Shown piece after piece: positions 41,980 to 50,621 of a stretch of DNA of 64,000 bases. The DNA comes from Streptomyces sp. CB02056 (GTDB taxonomy: Bacteria; Actinomycetota; Actinomycetes; Streptomycetales; Streptomycetaceae). Positions within the stretch are counted from its first letter, which is position 1. Every line of letters starts with the position of its first letter. The stretch is taken from positions 25,308 to 89,307 of the forward strand of contig NZ_LIPD01000025.1 of the NCBI RefSeq assembly GCF_001905545.1, given 5' to 3'. A program made the translations under genes and the position numbers. Below the pieces are notes generated by a model, which made no database searches, was not told where the DNA came from, and saw nothing but the letters and a program-made list of their open reading frames with translations.

Positions 41980-41995
41980 GTTACCAACAGGTAAC
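41980..41995. promoter_or_regulatory. operator dyad between lipase and pucR genes
   Basis: A perfect GTTACC-AACA-GGTAAC palindrome in the 113-bp gap between divergent lipase and PucR genes; 25 bp upstream of the lipase start. Likely binding site for the neighbouring regulator. Confidence 0.6.
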
Positions 41996-42068
41996 CCGAG
42001 GGCACCATCATGCGGTCGCCCCTCCGGCCCGGCCCTTGGGCGTCCCCCAGACCTGGACGGTGTTCTCT

Positions 42069-43382
42069 GTGACCGGTCACAACGCACCCCACCCCGCACC
42101 CCCGAACACCTCCGACCGGACGCCGGACTGGCGCGTCCCGGTGATCGGCGGGCTCCCGGCCGACCAGCGACTGCTCGGCGGCGTACGGGAGCTGGCCGAG
42201 ACCGTGGTCGCCGCCCTGCTGGAGCGGGTGCCGGTCTACCGCCGGCTGCCCCGCGAACAGCTCACCGGCGAGCTGACCCGGGACACCGAGCGCCGCATCC
42301 GCGCCCTCGCCCACACCGTACGGACCGGACTCCCCGCCCCCGCCGAGGAGTTCACCGCCGTCCGGGAGGCCGCCGCCCGGCGGGCCGAGGAGGGCCTGCC
42401 GCTGGACGCCGTCCTGCTCGCCCACCACCTCGGACTGGAGGTCTGCTGGGAGTTCGCCACCCGGCACGCCCGGGACGACGACGCCGCCGACCTGCTCGCC
42501 CTCAACCGGCTGCTGCTCGACCAGCTCCGCCAGGCCGTCACCGCCGCCGGGGCGGGCTACCTGGACGGCCGCCGCCCTGCCACCGGCCGACGGGACTCGG
42601 CCCGGCACTCCCTGCTCGGCGCGCTGCTCGCGGGCACCCCCGCCGACGCGGCCGCCGAGCGCGCCGGGCTCCGCCTGTCCACCGGGTACGCCGTGCTCTG
42701 CCTGTCCCTCGCCGACCACCCCGACGAGCACTCCCCCGGTGTCGATCCGGGCATCGCCGCCCTCCGCAAGCTCCGCCGGTTCGAGGCCGAACTCGACCAC
42801 CGCACCCGGCAGTCGGCGCTCACCGCGCTCACCCCCACGGGCGGCCTGGCACTCGTCCCGTTCGGACCGTCACCCGGTCCGGACGAGGACGGAGCCGGCG
42901 AGGCGCCGTGGCCGCTGCTCGCCGCCGCCCTCGCCGCGGCGGCCCGGGCGGCCGGCGTTCCCGTCCTGGCCGGGGCCGCGCCCGCCACCCCCGCCGAGGT
43001 GCCCGGCGCGGCCGCTCTCGCCTACGAAGTCCTCGACGTGGCAAGGGCGTTCGGCCGACCGCCGGGGCTGCACCGGCTGGACGACGTCCTGCTGGAGTAC
43101 CAGCTCACCCGCCCCAGCCAGGCCCGCTCCCGGCTCGCCGCCCTGCTCGAACCGCTCGCCGACGCCGGGGAGTTGCTCATCACCCTGCACACCCACCTGG
43201 CCGGCGGTCTGAGCCGCCGCCACACCGCGAGCGCCCTGCACCTGCACCCGAACACCGTCGACTACCGGCTGCGCCGGATCGCCGCACTGACCGGACTGGA
43301 TCCGGCCCGCCCCGCCGACCTCCCGCGGATCGCCGCCGCCATCGCCGCCCGTACCGCCGAACAGGCCTCCCTCGCCGGGTAG
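42069..43382 (+). CDS. PucR-family transcriptional regulator
   Basis: A 437-residue regulator. The N-terminal ~220 residues form a helical sensory region; a middle GGDEF-like (degenerate) part follows, and the C-terminus carries the PucR HTH: LHTHLAGGLSRRHTASALH then LHPNTVDYRLRRIAALTG. PucR proteins act on purine or other catabolic genes or on neighbouring hydrolases. GTG 42069 is used since the upstream frame crosses the operator region. Divergence from the lipase gene makes it the probable regulator of that enzyme. Confidence 0.88.
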   Translation: MTGHNAPHPAPPNTSDRTPDWRVPVIGGLPADQRLLGGVRELAETVVAALLERVPVYRRLPREQLTGELTRDTERRIRALAHTVRTGLPAPAEEFTAVREAAARRAEEGLPLDAVLLAHHLGLEVCWEFATRHARDDDAADLLALNRLLLDQLRQAVTAAGAGYLDGRRPATGRRDSARHSLLGALLAGTPADAAAERAGLRLSTGYAVLCLSLADHPDEHSPGVDPGIAALRKLRRFEAELDHRTRQSALTALTPTGGLALVPFGPSPGPDEDGAGEAPWPLLAAALAAAARAAGVPVLAGAAPATPAEVPGAAALAYEVLDVARAFGRPPGLHRLDDVLLEYQLTRPSQARSRLAALLEPLADAGELLITLHTHLAGGLSRRHTASALHLHPNTVDYRLRRIAALTGLDPARPADLPRIAAAIAARTAEQASLAG

Positions 43383-43398
43383 TTCGGGACGACTGCCA

Positions 43399-43413
43399 GC
43401 ACCGGGCCGGTGC
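43399..43413. terminator. short hairpin between convergent pucR and acyltransferase genes
   Basis: GCACCGG-G-CCGGTGC, 7-bp arms with a single central base, 17 bp past the pucR stop. A weak terminator candidate. Confidence 0.4.
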
Positions 43414-43426
43414 CCGGCGACCGACT

Positions 43427-44182
43427 TCAGCCCTGCTCCCCCGGCAGCCGCAGGTCCCAACCGACCAGGGCGCGCAGCTGCTCCGCGGTCACGCCGTCCG
43501 GCACCGGCTGCGGAGCGTCGTGGCGCAGCGGCGGCTGCCAGCCCTCCTCCTCCGTCCAGCGGCGCACCACCTTGGCCGGCGCCCCGGCGACCACGCTGTG
43601 GTCGGGAACGTCGCCGCGCACCACGGCGCCCGCCGCGACCACCACGTTGCGGCCGATCCGCGCCCCCGGCAGGATCACCGCGCCGGTGCCGATCCAGCTG
43701 CCCGTGCCGATCTCCACCGGTTCGTTGCGCGGCCACTGCTTGCCGATCGGCAGCTCGGTGTCCCGGTACTCGTGCGACTGGTCGCTGATGTACACGCCGG
43801 GGCCGGTCCACACGTCGTCGCCGATGACGATCGACTGGTGGCCGACGATGTGGCTGTCCCGGCCGATCACGCAGCCGCCGCCGATCCGCACGATCGGCTC
43901 CGGCCCGAGGTCGAGCCCGGGCAGGAAGCCCGCGCTGATGGTGACCCGCTCGCCGATGATCGAGAACGGCCCGATGGTGATCCACTGCTCGTTGAACACC
44001 GCCCCGAGCGGGAAGCTGAGCGTCGTGCCGTCCCCCAGCTCGCCGAACCGGTACGGGCCGGGGTTGCGGCTGGTGACCGCTCCGGTCCGCTGCACCCAGC
44101 GCCAGCCCCGGTGGACGAGGCGTCCGGCGGCGCGGCGGCCACCGGTCCGGACGGCTGAGACGAGCGAACGGGTTATCGGCAT
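43427..44182 (-). CDS. left-handed beta-helix acyltransferase
   Basis: A 251-residue hexapeptide-repeat acyltransferase of the maltose/galactoside O-acetyltransferase type. Isoleucine-rich hexapeptide turns run from about 65 to 205 (IGPFSIIGERVTISAG, IGGGCVIGRDSHIVG, IGTGSWIGTGAVILPGARIG, VVVAAGAVVRGDVP), with an inserted loop ISDQSHEYRD holding the likely catalytic His. The first 45 residues are basic and may lie on the membrane. Acceptor unknown; probably a sugar or polysaccharide. Confidence 0.88.
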   Translation of the reverse strand: MPITRSLVSAVRTGGRRAAGRLVHRGWRWVQRTGAVTSRNPGPYRFGELGDGTTLSFPLGAVFNEQWITIGPFSIIGERVTISAGFLPGLDLGPEPIVRIGGGCVIGRDSHIVGHQSIVIGDDVWTGPGVYISDQSHEYRDTELPIGKQWPRNEPVEIGTGSWIGTGAVILPGARIGRNVVVAAGAVVRGDVPDHSVVAGAPAKVVRRWTEEEGWQPPLRHDAPQPVPDGVTAEQLRALVGWDLRLPGEQG

Positions 44183-44289
44183 GCGCTCACGTTACCGGCC
44201 CGTAGCATCCGCCCGTCCGCCGGGAGGCAACCGGAGGAATGTCCGAAATCCGCGACCGGCGGACGGGCCGCGATGGAAGACTCCGTCCC

Positions 44290-45054
44290 ATGGAGATCAC
44301 CGAGCACATCGACGCGCTGCGCCGCGAGGGCACCAGGCTCGCCGAGGCCGCGGCCCGTACCGAGTTGTCCGCCCCCGTACCGACCTGTCCGGACTGGCAG
44401 CTGACGAAGCTGCTGCAGCACATCGGCTCCGTCCACCGCTGGGCCGCCGCGATCGTGTCCGGAGGCGCGCCGACGCCGCCGGACGAGGCGGACGCGCAGG
44501 CCGCCGTCGGGCCGCTGCCCTCGGACGCCGCGCTGCTCGACTGGTACCGCGAGGGCCACGCCGCCCTGGTGGACACCCTCACCGCGGCGCCCGCCGACCT
44601 CGAGTGCTGGACCTTCCTGTCCTCGCCCAGCCCGCTGGCGTTCTGGGCCCGGCGCCAGGCGCACGAGACCGCCGTGCACCGCCGCGACGCCGACGCGGCC
44701 GCCGGGGTGCCCGGTCCGGTCGTGGACACCGCGCTCGCCCTCGACGGCATCGACGAACTGGTGAGCGGCTTCACGACCCTCGGCCGGTCCAAGCTGCGCA
44801 GCGACCGGCCGCGCACCCTGCTGGTCCGGGCCACCGACGGCCCCGGCTCCTGGCACCTGACGATCACCCGGGATGCGCCGGCCGTCACCACCGGCGAGGG
44901 CCCCGAGCCGGCCGATCTGACCCTCGCCGGCCCGGCCCACGAGCTCTACCTGCTGCTGTGGAACCGGCTGTCCGCCCAGCAGGCCGGGGAGGTCAAGGCG
45001 ATCGGCGACCAGAGCCTGCTCGCCCTCTGGAGCGAGACGGCGGCGGTCCTCTGA
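44290..45054 (+). CDS. mycothiol-dependent maleylpyruvate isomerase-family enzyme
   Basis: A 254-residue DinB-like four-helix-bundle enzyme of the mycothiol-dependent maleylpyruvate isomerase family. Metal ligands expected in the family are seen as LLQHIGSVHRW (His) and in RRQAHETAVHRRDA (His and Glu). The C-terminal ~95 residues form the MDMPI C domain (LVRATDGPGSWHL, ending LTLAGPAHELYLLLWNR). Members use mycothiol as thiol cofactor or act as S-transferases; the substrate is unknown. ATG 44290. Actinobacteria-specific cofactor. Confidence 0.88.
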   Translation: MEITEHIDALRREGTRLAEAAARTELSAPVPTCPDWQLTKLLQHIGSVHRWAAAIVSGGAPTPPDEADAQAAVGPLPSDAALLDWYREGHAALVDTLTAAPADLECWTFLSSPSPLAFWARRQAHETAVHRRDADAAAGVPGPVVDTALALDGIDELVSGFTTLGRSKLRSDRPRTLLVRATDGPGSWHLTITRDAPAVTTGEGPEPADLTLAGPAHELYLLLWNRLSAQQAGEVKAIGDQSLLALWSETAAVL

Positions 45055-45090
45055 CCGTGCCGGCCGCGACCCCTGCGCACGGGTCGTCAC

Positions 45091-45116
45091 GCCCGGGGGC
45101 GGCGACGCCCCCGGGC
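45091..45116. terminator. bidirectional terminator
   Basis: GCCCGGGGGCG-GCGA-CGCCCCCGGGC, 11-bp perfect arms and a 4-nt loop, between the convergent mycothiol-enzyme and enoyl-CoA hydratase genes. Confidence 0.85.
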
Positions 45117-45142
45117 GAACGGGCACCCGGGAAACCCGGCCC

Positions 45143-45916
45143 TCAGCGCACCCAGCGCGCGGGCCGCTTCTCCAGGAACGAGCGCATCCCCTCCTGCGCC
45201 TCCGCCGAGCCGAAGAGCCGCGCCGACAGCTCCACCAGCTCCTCCGCGTCCCGCTCGAAGGAGCGCACCACCTCGGCGTTGGCCAGCCGCTTCGACTCCG
45301 CCAGGCCCTGCGGGGAGCCCAGGCGCAGCGCGTCCAGCAGGCCCTTGAGCGCCACGTCGGTGGCCTCGGCGGAGTCGGTGGCGCTGGTGATCAGCCCGAT
45401 CCGGGCGGCCTCGGCGGCGTCGAAGACCTCGCCGGTGAGGTAGTAGCGGGAGGCGGCGCGCGGGTCCAGCTTCGGGCGCAGCGGCAGCGAGATGACGGCG
45501 GGCGCGAGGCCGAGCCGCACCTCGGTGAAGGCGAAGGTCGAGGCCGGTCCGGCGACGGCGAGGTCCGCCGCGCCGACCAGGCCGAGGCCGCCGGCCCGGA
45601 CGTGGCCGTGGATGACGGCGATCACCGGCTTGGCGCAGTCCACGATCGCCCGCTGGAGCTCGACCAGGCCGCGCGGGCCGACCGTCGGGTCCGCGCCGGT
45701 CGCCTCGGAGAGGTCCGCGCCCGCGCAGAACACCTTGCCGGTGTGCCCGAGCACCACCGCGCGGACCTCCGGGTCGGCCGCGGCGGAGGCCAGTCCGGCG
45801 TGCAGCTCGGCCATCAGCCGGGTGGAGAGCGCGTTGCGGTTGTGCGGCGAGTCGAGGGTGAGCGTGGTGACGGCGTCGGCGGTGCTGACGTGGACGAGGG
45901 GCGCTGCGCTGGTCAT
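45143..45916 (-). CDS. enoyl-CoA hydratase/isomerase family protein
   Basis: A 257-residue crotonase-fold protein. NRNALSTRLMAEL and KVFCAGADLSE give the CoA-binding/oxyanion region, IHGHVRAGGLGLVGAADLAV the second oxyanion Gly, and FTEVRLGLAPAVIS the catalytic-Glu helix; one catalytic Glu (in FTEV) is seen while the second position is not obvious. It may hydrate a branched or unsaturated acyl-CoA, as in leucine or fatty-acid catabolism. Start at 45916 (MTSAAPLVHV). It is divergent from ridA, 175 bp apart. Confidence 0.88.
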   Translation of the reverse strand: MTSAAPLVHVSTADAVTTLTLDSPHNRNALSTRLMAELHAGLASAAADPEVRAVVLGHTGKVFCAGADLSEATGADPTVGPRGLVELQRAIVDCAKPVIAVIHGHVRAGGLGLVGAADLAVAGPASTFAFTEVRLGLAPAVISLPLRPKLDPRAASRYYLTGEVFDAAEAARIGLITSATDSAEATDVALKGLLDALRLGSPQGLAESKRLANAEVVRSFERDAEELVELSARLFGSAEAQEGMRSFLEKRPARWVR

Positions 45917-46091
45917 CGGCGGGGCCTGCCTTCCGGCTGAGGGTGGGTCGGACTGCGGGCGTGGTCCGGGAGGTGCCCGGACGACGCCCGGACGACTCTG
46001 GCACGCCCACCCGTCCCTCGGCCAGAGCGAGCCGGAGCCCCCGGGCCGTCGGGCTTGCCTGCCCGAGGGGGCATGGATCAGGATCCGTCCC

Positions 46092-46496
46092 ATGACCACC
46101 TCTCACCTCACCCGCATCACGGAGCCGCCCGGAGTCGCGCCCGGCACCGGCTACACCCAGGTCGTCGCCGGAAGCGGCCGACTGGTCCAGGTGTCCGGGC
46201 AGGTCCCGTTCGACGAGAACCGGGACCTGGTCGGCCCGGGGGATCCGAAGGCGCAGGCGCGGCAGGTCTTCGAGAACCTCCGCCGCTGCCTGGCCGCCGC
46301 CGGGGCCGGGTTCGAGGACGTCGTGAAGTTCACCTACTTCATGACCGACATCGCCCACCTCGCCGTGGTCCGCGAGATCCGCGACGAGTACCTGGGCTCC
46401 GTTCCGCCGCCCGCCTCCTCCGCCGTGCAGGTCTCGGCGCTGTTCCGGCCCGACGTGCTGATGGAGATCGAGGCGATGGCGATCGTCCGCGAGTAG
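46092..46496 (+). CDS. RidA-family deaminase
   Basis: A 134-residue YjgF/YER057c/RidA-fold protein. RidA proteins hydrolyse reactive enamine/imine intermediates of PLP enzymes. The family landmarks are present: GSGRLVQVSGQVPFDEN, QARQVFENLRRCLAAAGAG, VVKFTYFMTD, and a Arg-containing VREIRDEYLG followed by PPASSAVQV. The active-site Arg common to Rid1-type enzymes (usually near residue 105 in an RxxVQV context) is not evident (ASSAVQV), so it may belong to a non-RidA subgroup. The next gene is the chitinase. Confidence 0.88.
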   Translation: MTTSHLTRITEPPGVAPGTGYTQVVAGSGRLVQVSGQVPFDENRDLVGPGDPKAQARQVFENLRRCLAAAGAGFEDVVKFTYFMTDIAHLAVVREIRDEYLGSVPPPASSAVQVSALFRPDVLMEIEAMAIVRE

Positions 46497-46575
46497 CGGG
46501 AGCGGCGGGAGCAGCAGGGAATAGCGGAGCGACGGGGGCGGCGAGACGGCGGGAGCATCGGGGACAACTCCCAAG

Positions 46576-46617
46576 TGGTACAGACCTGTTGACGCATTGG
46601 TCCAGTCCTCCTACAGT
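46576..46617 (+). promoter_or_regulatory. chitinase promoter with 12-bp direct repeats
   Basis: TTGACG (46589-46594), 17-bp spacer, TACAGT (46612-46617). Two direct repeats flank and overlap the -35 region: TGGTACAGACCT (46576-46587) and TGGTCCAGTCCT (46598-46609), 22 bp apart. This is the known arrangement of Streptomyces chitinase promoters, where such repeats mediate chitin induction and glucose repression. Confidence 0.85.
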
Positions 46618-46729
46618 TCCCATGCCTTGCCTCCCCACGGCACAGGCATCGATCGCACACGGATCAACCGCACGGATCAACCAAGGTTCTACGTCACCCT
46701 GTTCAACCCCCACAGTCACAGGGAGAACC

Positions 46730-49033
46730 ATGTCCGCTCGATCCCGGGCCGGGCGCCCGCGCGTGCGCAGCAGACTGCTGGCACTGCTCTCCGTCCTGCT
46801 CCTGCCCCTCGCCGCGCTCACCGCGCTGGCCGCCCCGGCGAACGCCGCCGGAAAGCTCACCGCCACCTTCACCACGGCCGACAACGGCTCCTGGTGGCAG
46901 GGCACCTACATCGTCCACAACGACAACGCGACCGCGGTGAGCGGCTGGACCCTGGAGTTCGACCTCCCGGCCGGCGTCACCATCGGCAACAGCTACAACG
47001 GCACCGCCACCGTGAACGGCCGGCACGTCACCGCCACCGCGGCGTTCTACAACTCCACCGTCAACGCCCACGGCACCACCGAGCCGTACAGCTTCTGGTT
47101 CGTCGGCAACGGCCCGGTCACCGCCCCGCTCAACTGCCGTGTCAACGGCGACAAGTGCGACGGCAGCGCGGACGTCCCGCCATCCGCGCCGGGCACCCCG
47201 ACGGTCACCGAGTCCACCGCGCACACGCTCGCCCTGAGCTGGCCGGCCGCCACCGGCGGGGACTTCCCGGTCGCCTCCTACGACGTGCTGAGCGGTAGCA
47301 CGGTGCTCGCCTCCAGCCCGTCCACCGGCGTGCTGGTCACCGGCCTCACCCCGGCCACCTCGTACACCCTGACCGTCCGCGCCAAGGACAGCCGCGGCAA
47401 CACCGGCCCGCTCAGCGCGGGTGTCACCGCGTCCACCTTCGACCCGTCCACCGACACCTCGCCGCCCACGGCGCCGGCCAACCTCCGGTCCACCGCGGTT
47501 GGTTCGACGGACGTGACGCTCGCCTGGAACGCCGCCACCGACAACGTCCGGGTCGCCGCGTACGACGTCTACCAGGGCGGCACCCTGGTGGCCACGGTCA
47601 CCGGCAGCACGCTCGGCGCGACCGTCGGCAGCCTCTCCCCGTCCACCGCCTACACGTTCACCGTGAAGGCCCGGGACGCCGCCGACAACGCCTCGCCCGC
47701 CTCCGCCCCGCTCACCGTGACCACCTCGGACCTGGTCGGCGCCGGGAAGTACGCCCGGGTCGGCTACTTCGTCCAGTGGGGCATCTACGGCCGCCAGTAC
47801 TTCGTCAAGAACCTGGACACCTCGGGCGCCGCCGCCAAGCTCGACGTCGTCAACTACGCCTTCGAGAACATCGATCCGGTCAACCTGACCTGCCAGGCCG
47901 GCGTCACCAAGGGCACCACCGCCAACCCGGAGGACCCGGACCAGGGCACCGGCGCCGGTGACGCCGACGCGGACTACGGCCGGGCGATGAGCGCCGACCA
48001 GTCGGTGGACGGCGTGGCCGACGACGGCTGGGGCAAACTCCGCGGCAACCTCAACCAGTTGAAGAAGCTGAAGGCCAAGTACCCCAACCTGAAGGTGGTC
48101 GTCTCGCTCGGCGGCTGGACCTACTCCAAGTACTTCTCCGACGCCGCCGCCACCGACGCGTCCCGCCAGAAGTTCGTCAAGTCCTGCGTCGACACCTGGA
48201 TCAAGGGCAACCTGCCGGCCTACAACGGCGCCGGCGGCGACGGCGTGGCAGCGGGCATCTTCGACGGCATCGACCTCGACTGGGAGTGGCCCGGCTCCGC
48301 CGACGGCCACCCGGGCAACCACTGGAGCGCCAACGACAAGGGCAACCTGACCCTGCTGCTGGCCGAATTCCGCAAGCAGCTGGACGCGTTGGGCGGCTCG
48401 CACAAGCTGCTCACCGCCTTCACCCCCGCCGACCCGGCGAAGGTCGCGGCCGGCTGGGACCTCTCGAAGATCTTCGGCTCGCTGGACATCGCCAACGTCC
48501 AGGGCTACGACTTCCACGGCTCCGGCAGCGACAACTCCTGGGAGCCGAACCGCACCGGCCACGCCTCCAACCTCTACCAGGACCCGAACGACCCCTACGC
48601 CACCCACTTCAGCGTGGACACGGCCGTCCAGACGTACCTGAACGCCGGGGTCAACCCGCGCAAGCTGACGATCGGCTTCCCGTTCTACGGGCGCGGCTGG
48701 CAGACCGTCGCGGACGGCGGCGCGAACGGCGCCTGGCAGTCCGCGAACGGCGCCGCACCCGGCCAGTTCAGCGACGAGGCCGGCACCCGCGGGTACAACA
48801 ACCTGATCACCAGCCTCTCCGGCCTCAAGGTCTACCACGACCCCAAGTCCGTTGCGACGTACGGCTACACGGGAGCCGGCGGGCAGTGGTGGACCTTCGA
48901 CGACGCCTGGTCGATCTCGCAGAAGACCGCCTACCTCAAGTCGAAGAACCTGCTCGGCGGCATGATCTGGGAGATGTCCGGCGACACCCCGTCCGGCACC
49001 CTGATGTCCGCACTGGACACCGGGCTCAAGTAG
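46730..49033 (+). CDS. secreted GH18 chitinase with CBM2 and two FnIII domains
   Basis: A 767-residue exported chitinase that cleaves beta-1,4-linked GlcNAc. Signal peptide 1-40 (PANAA end); CBM2-like binding module about 41-145 with conserved Trp (SWWQG, SGWTLEF) and a Cys near its end; FnIII domains at about 151-237 and 245-333; GH18 barrel 338-767. The catalytic DxxDxDxE is Asp512-Gly-Ile-Asp515-Leu-Asp517-Trp-Glu519, with Glu519 the acid; SLGGWTYSKYFSD and YGRGWQ are other GH18 motifs. GGGAG precedes ATG 46730. Promoter repeats show chitin-type control. Confidence 0.95.
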   Translation: MSARSRAGRPRVRSRLLALLSVLLLPLAALTALAAPANAAGKLTATFTTADNGSWWQGTYIVHNDNATAVSGWTLEFDLPAGVTIGNSYNGTATVNGRHVTATAAFYNSTVNAHGTTEPYSFWFVGNGPVTAPLNCRVNGDKCDGSADVPPSAPGTPTVTESTAHTLALSWPAATGGDFPVASYDVLSGSTVLASSPSTGVLVTGLTPATSYTLTVRAKDSRGNTGPLSAGVTASTFDPSTDTSPPTAPANLRSTAVGSTDVTLAWNAATDNVRVAAYDVYQGGTLVATVTGSTLGATVGSLSPSTAYTFTVKARDAADNASPASAPLTVTTSDLVGAGKYARVGYFVQWGIYGRQYFVKNLDTSGAAAKLDVVNYAFENIDPVNLTCQAGVTKGTTANPEDPDQGTGAGDADADYGRAMSADQSVDGVADDGWGKLRGNLNQLKKLKAKYPNLKVVVSLGGWTYSKYFSDAAATDASRQKFVKSCVDTWIKGNLPAYNGAGGDGVAAGIFDGIDLDWEWPGSADGHPGNHWSANDKGNLTLLLAEFRKQLDALGGSHKLLTAFTPADPAKVAAGWDLSKIFGSLDIANVQGYDFHGSGSDNSWEPNRTGHASNLYQDPNDPYATHFSVDTAVQTYLNAGVNPRKLTIGFPFYGRGWQTVADGGANGAWQSANGAAPGQFSDEAGTRGYNNLITSLSGLKVYHDPKSVATYGYTGAGGQWWTFDDAWSISQKTAYLKSKNLLGGMIWEMSGDTPSGTLMSALDTGLK

Positions 49034-49049
49034 CGCTCCCCGCAAGGGA

Positions 49050-49096
49050 AGCGGGGCCGGTGCCCCTCCCGCGCACGGAGGGACACCGGCCCCGCT
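49050..49096. terminator. terminator between chitinase and flavoprotein genes
   Basis: Twenty-base arms AGCGGGGCCGGTGCCCCTCC and the complement with one mismatch, 7-nt loop, between two convergent genes. Confidence 0.88.
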
Positions 49097-49142
49097 CCAC
49101 AGCGTCACGAGCTCACGACGCCACGACGCCACGACGGCCGCC

Positions 49143-50399
49143 CTACCGCGAGGCCATCGACGCCAGCCGCCGCGCGGCCCGGTACTGCCGCAGCACCTGG
49201 GCGAAGGAGGTGTGCCCCTGGGTGGTCCGGGCGAAGGCCCGCCAGGCCGGCGGCACCAGGCAGACCGCCGCGTGGAACAGGTACGGCCGCCGCTCGAAGG
49301 CGCCCAGCAGCTGCTTGCCCGCGCGCATCTCCACGCCCAGCCCGGCCTTGACCGCGAACGCGTAGTTCAGCGCCTCGCGCCGCACCGCCGCCGCGTTGCC
49401 CGCCTCGGCGACCTGCACCGCCCACTCACCGGCCAGCCGGCCCGAGCGCAGCGCGTACGAGATGCCCTCGCGGGTCCACGGCTCCAGCAGTCCGGCCGCG
49501 TCCCCGGCGACCAGCACCCGGCCGCGGGAGAGCGGCGAGTCCTCGGTCCGGCAGCGGGTCAGGTGCCCGGACTCGACCTGCGGGGTGAACCCGGACAGGC
49601 CCAGCCGGCGGATGTAGTCGGCGAGGTACTGCTTGGTCCGCTCGCCGTCGCCGCGCGCCGAGATGACGCCGACGGTCAGGCTGCTGGTCTCGGTCTTCGG
49701 GAACACCCAGCCGTAACTGCCGGGCAGCGGGCCCCAGTCAAGGTGGATCCGGCCCGCCCAGTCGGCCGCGACCTGGGCCGGCACCGGGATCTCGGCCTCC
49801 AGGCCGAGGTCGATCTGGTCGAAGGTGACGCCGACGTGCCGGCCGATCCGGCTCGCGCTGCCGTCCGCGCCGACCACCGCGCGAGCCTCGAAGGTGCGCC
49901 CGTCGGCGGCCGTCACCAGGGCCGTCCGGTGCTCCCCGCCGCGCTGCTCGACGCCGGTGACGGTCACTCCGGTGACCAGCACCGCCCCGGCCTGCTTGGC
50001 CGCCTGCACCAGGCGCAGGTCGAACTCGTCCCGGTTGACCAGGCCGAACAGCATCCGCTTGGACCGCCGCGTACGGGTGTACCTCCCGTTGTAGGCGAAG
50101 GTGACGGCGTGCACCCGGTCCTGCAGCGGCAACCGGAAGTCCGGCGGCAGGCTGTCCCGGGAGGGGCCGATGATGCCGCCGCCGCAGGTCTTGTACCGGG
50201 GGTGTTCGGCCTTGTCGAGCAGCAGCACCCGGCGGCCCTGGGCCGCGGCGGCGTGCGCGGCCGAGGAGCCCGCCGGTCCGGCGCCGACCACCACGACGTC
50301 CCAGACGCCGTCCAGCGGCGCGGCCGCGTCGTCGGTCGGACCGCCCTCGGCCGGGCTGTCGAGCGGGCTACGGGAATCGGAGCTTCCGGAGTCAGTCAC
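49143..50399 (-). CDS. geranylgeranyl-reductase-family FAD-dependent oxidoreductase
   Basis: A 418-residue flavoprotein. The dinucleotide-binding motif VVVVGAGPAGSSAAHAAA (about 33-51) is preceded by a 30-residue acidic head. YKTCGGGII (about 71-79) is the geranylgeranyl reductase signature; GDAAGLLEPWTREGI near 300 completes the FAD site. The family saturates isoprenoid double bonds; in actinomycetes members such as MenJ reduce menaquinone side chains, a plausible role here. GTG 50399. It shares a divergent 222-bp promoter region with the M20 peptidase gene. Confidence 0.88.
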   Translation of the reverse strand: MTDSGSSDSRSPLDSPAEGGPTDDAAAPLDGVWDVVVVGAGPAGSSAAHAAAAQGRRVLLLDKAEHPRYKTCGGGIIGPSRDSLPPDFRLPLQDRVHAVTFAYNGRYTRTRRSKRMLFGLVNRDEFDLRLVQAAKQAGAVLVTGVTVTGVEQRGGEHRTALVTAADGRTFEARAVVGADGSASRIGRHVGVTFDQIDLGLEAEIPVPAQVAADWAGRIHLDWGPLPGSYGWVFPKTETSSLTVGVISARGDGERTKQYLADYIRRLGLSGFTPQVESGHLTRCRTEDSPLSRGRVLVAGDAAGLLEPWTREGISYALRSGRLAGEWAVQVAEAGNAAAVRREALNYAFAVKAGLGVEMRAGKQLLGAFERRPYLFHAAVCLVPPAWRAFARTTQGHTSFAQVLRQYRAARRLASMASR

Positions 50400-50621
50400 G
50401 TCGAGCAATCCTATGCGTCCGGCCGCGCCGGTCGAGCGCGCCGCCCCCGCACCGGCGCCACCCGGCCGTACGGCCCGCCCGAAGGCGGCCCCTCCCCCTG
50501 AGGCCCGGTCCGCGGCCCACCCTCGGAACTCCCTGTTCCGCTCCACCTATGATCGGCACTACCGCAAACCGCCTCCTCCGCCCGCACCACCCCAAGGGCG
50601 GACCGTCCCCCCGGAGCCCCG

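Noticed and set aside
46055..46729. Start of the chitinase ORF 225 codons upstream
   Set aside because: It would run through ridA and the promoter; the signal peptide and ribosome site place the start at 46730.
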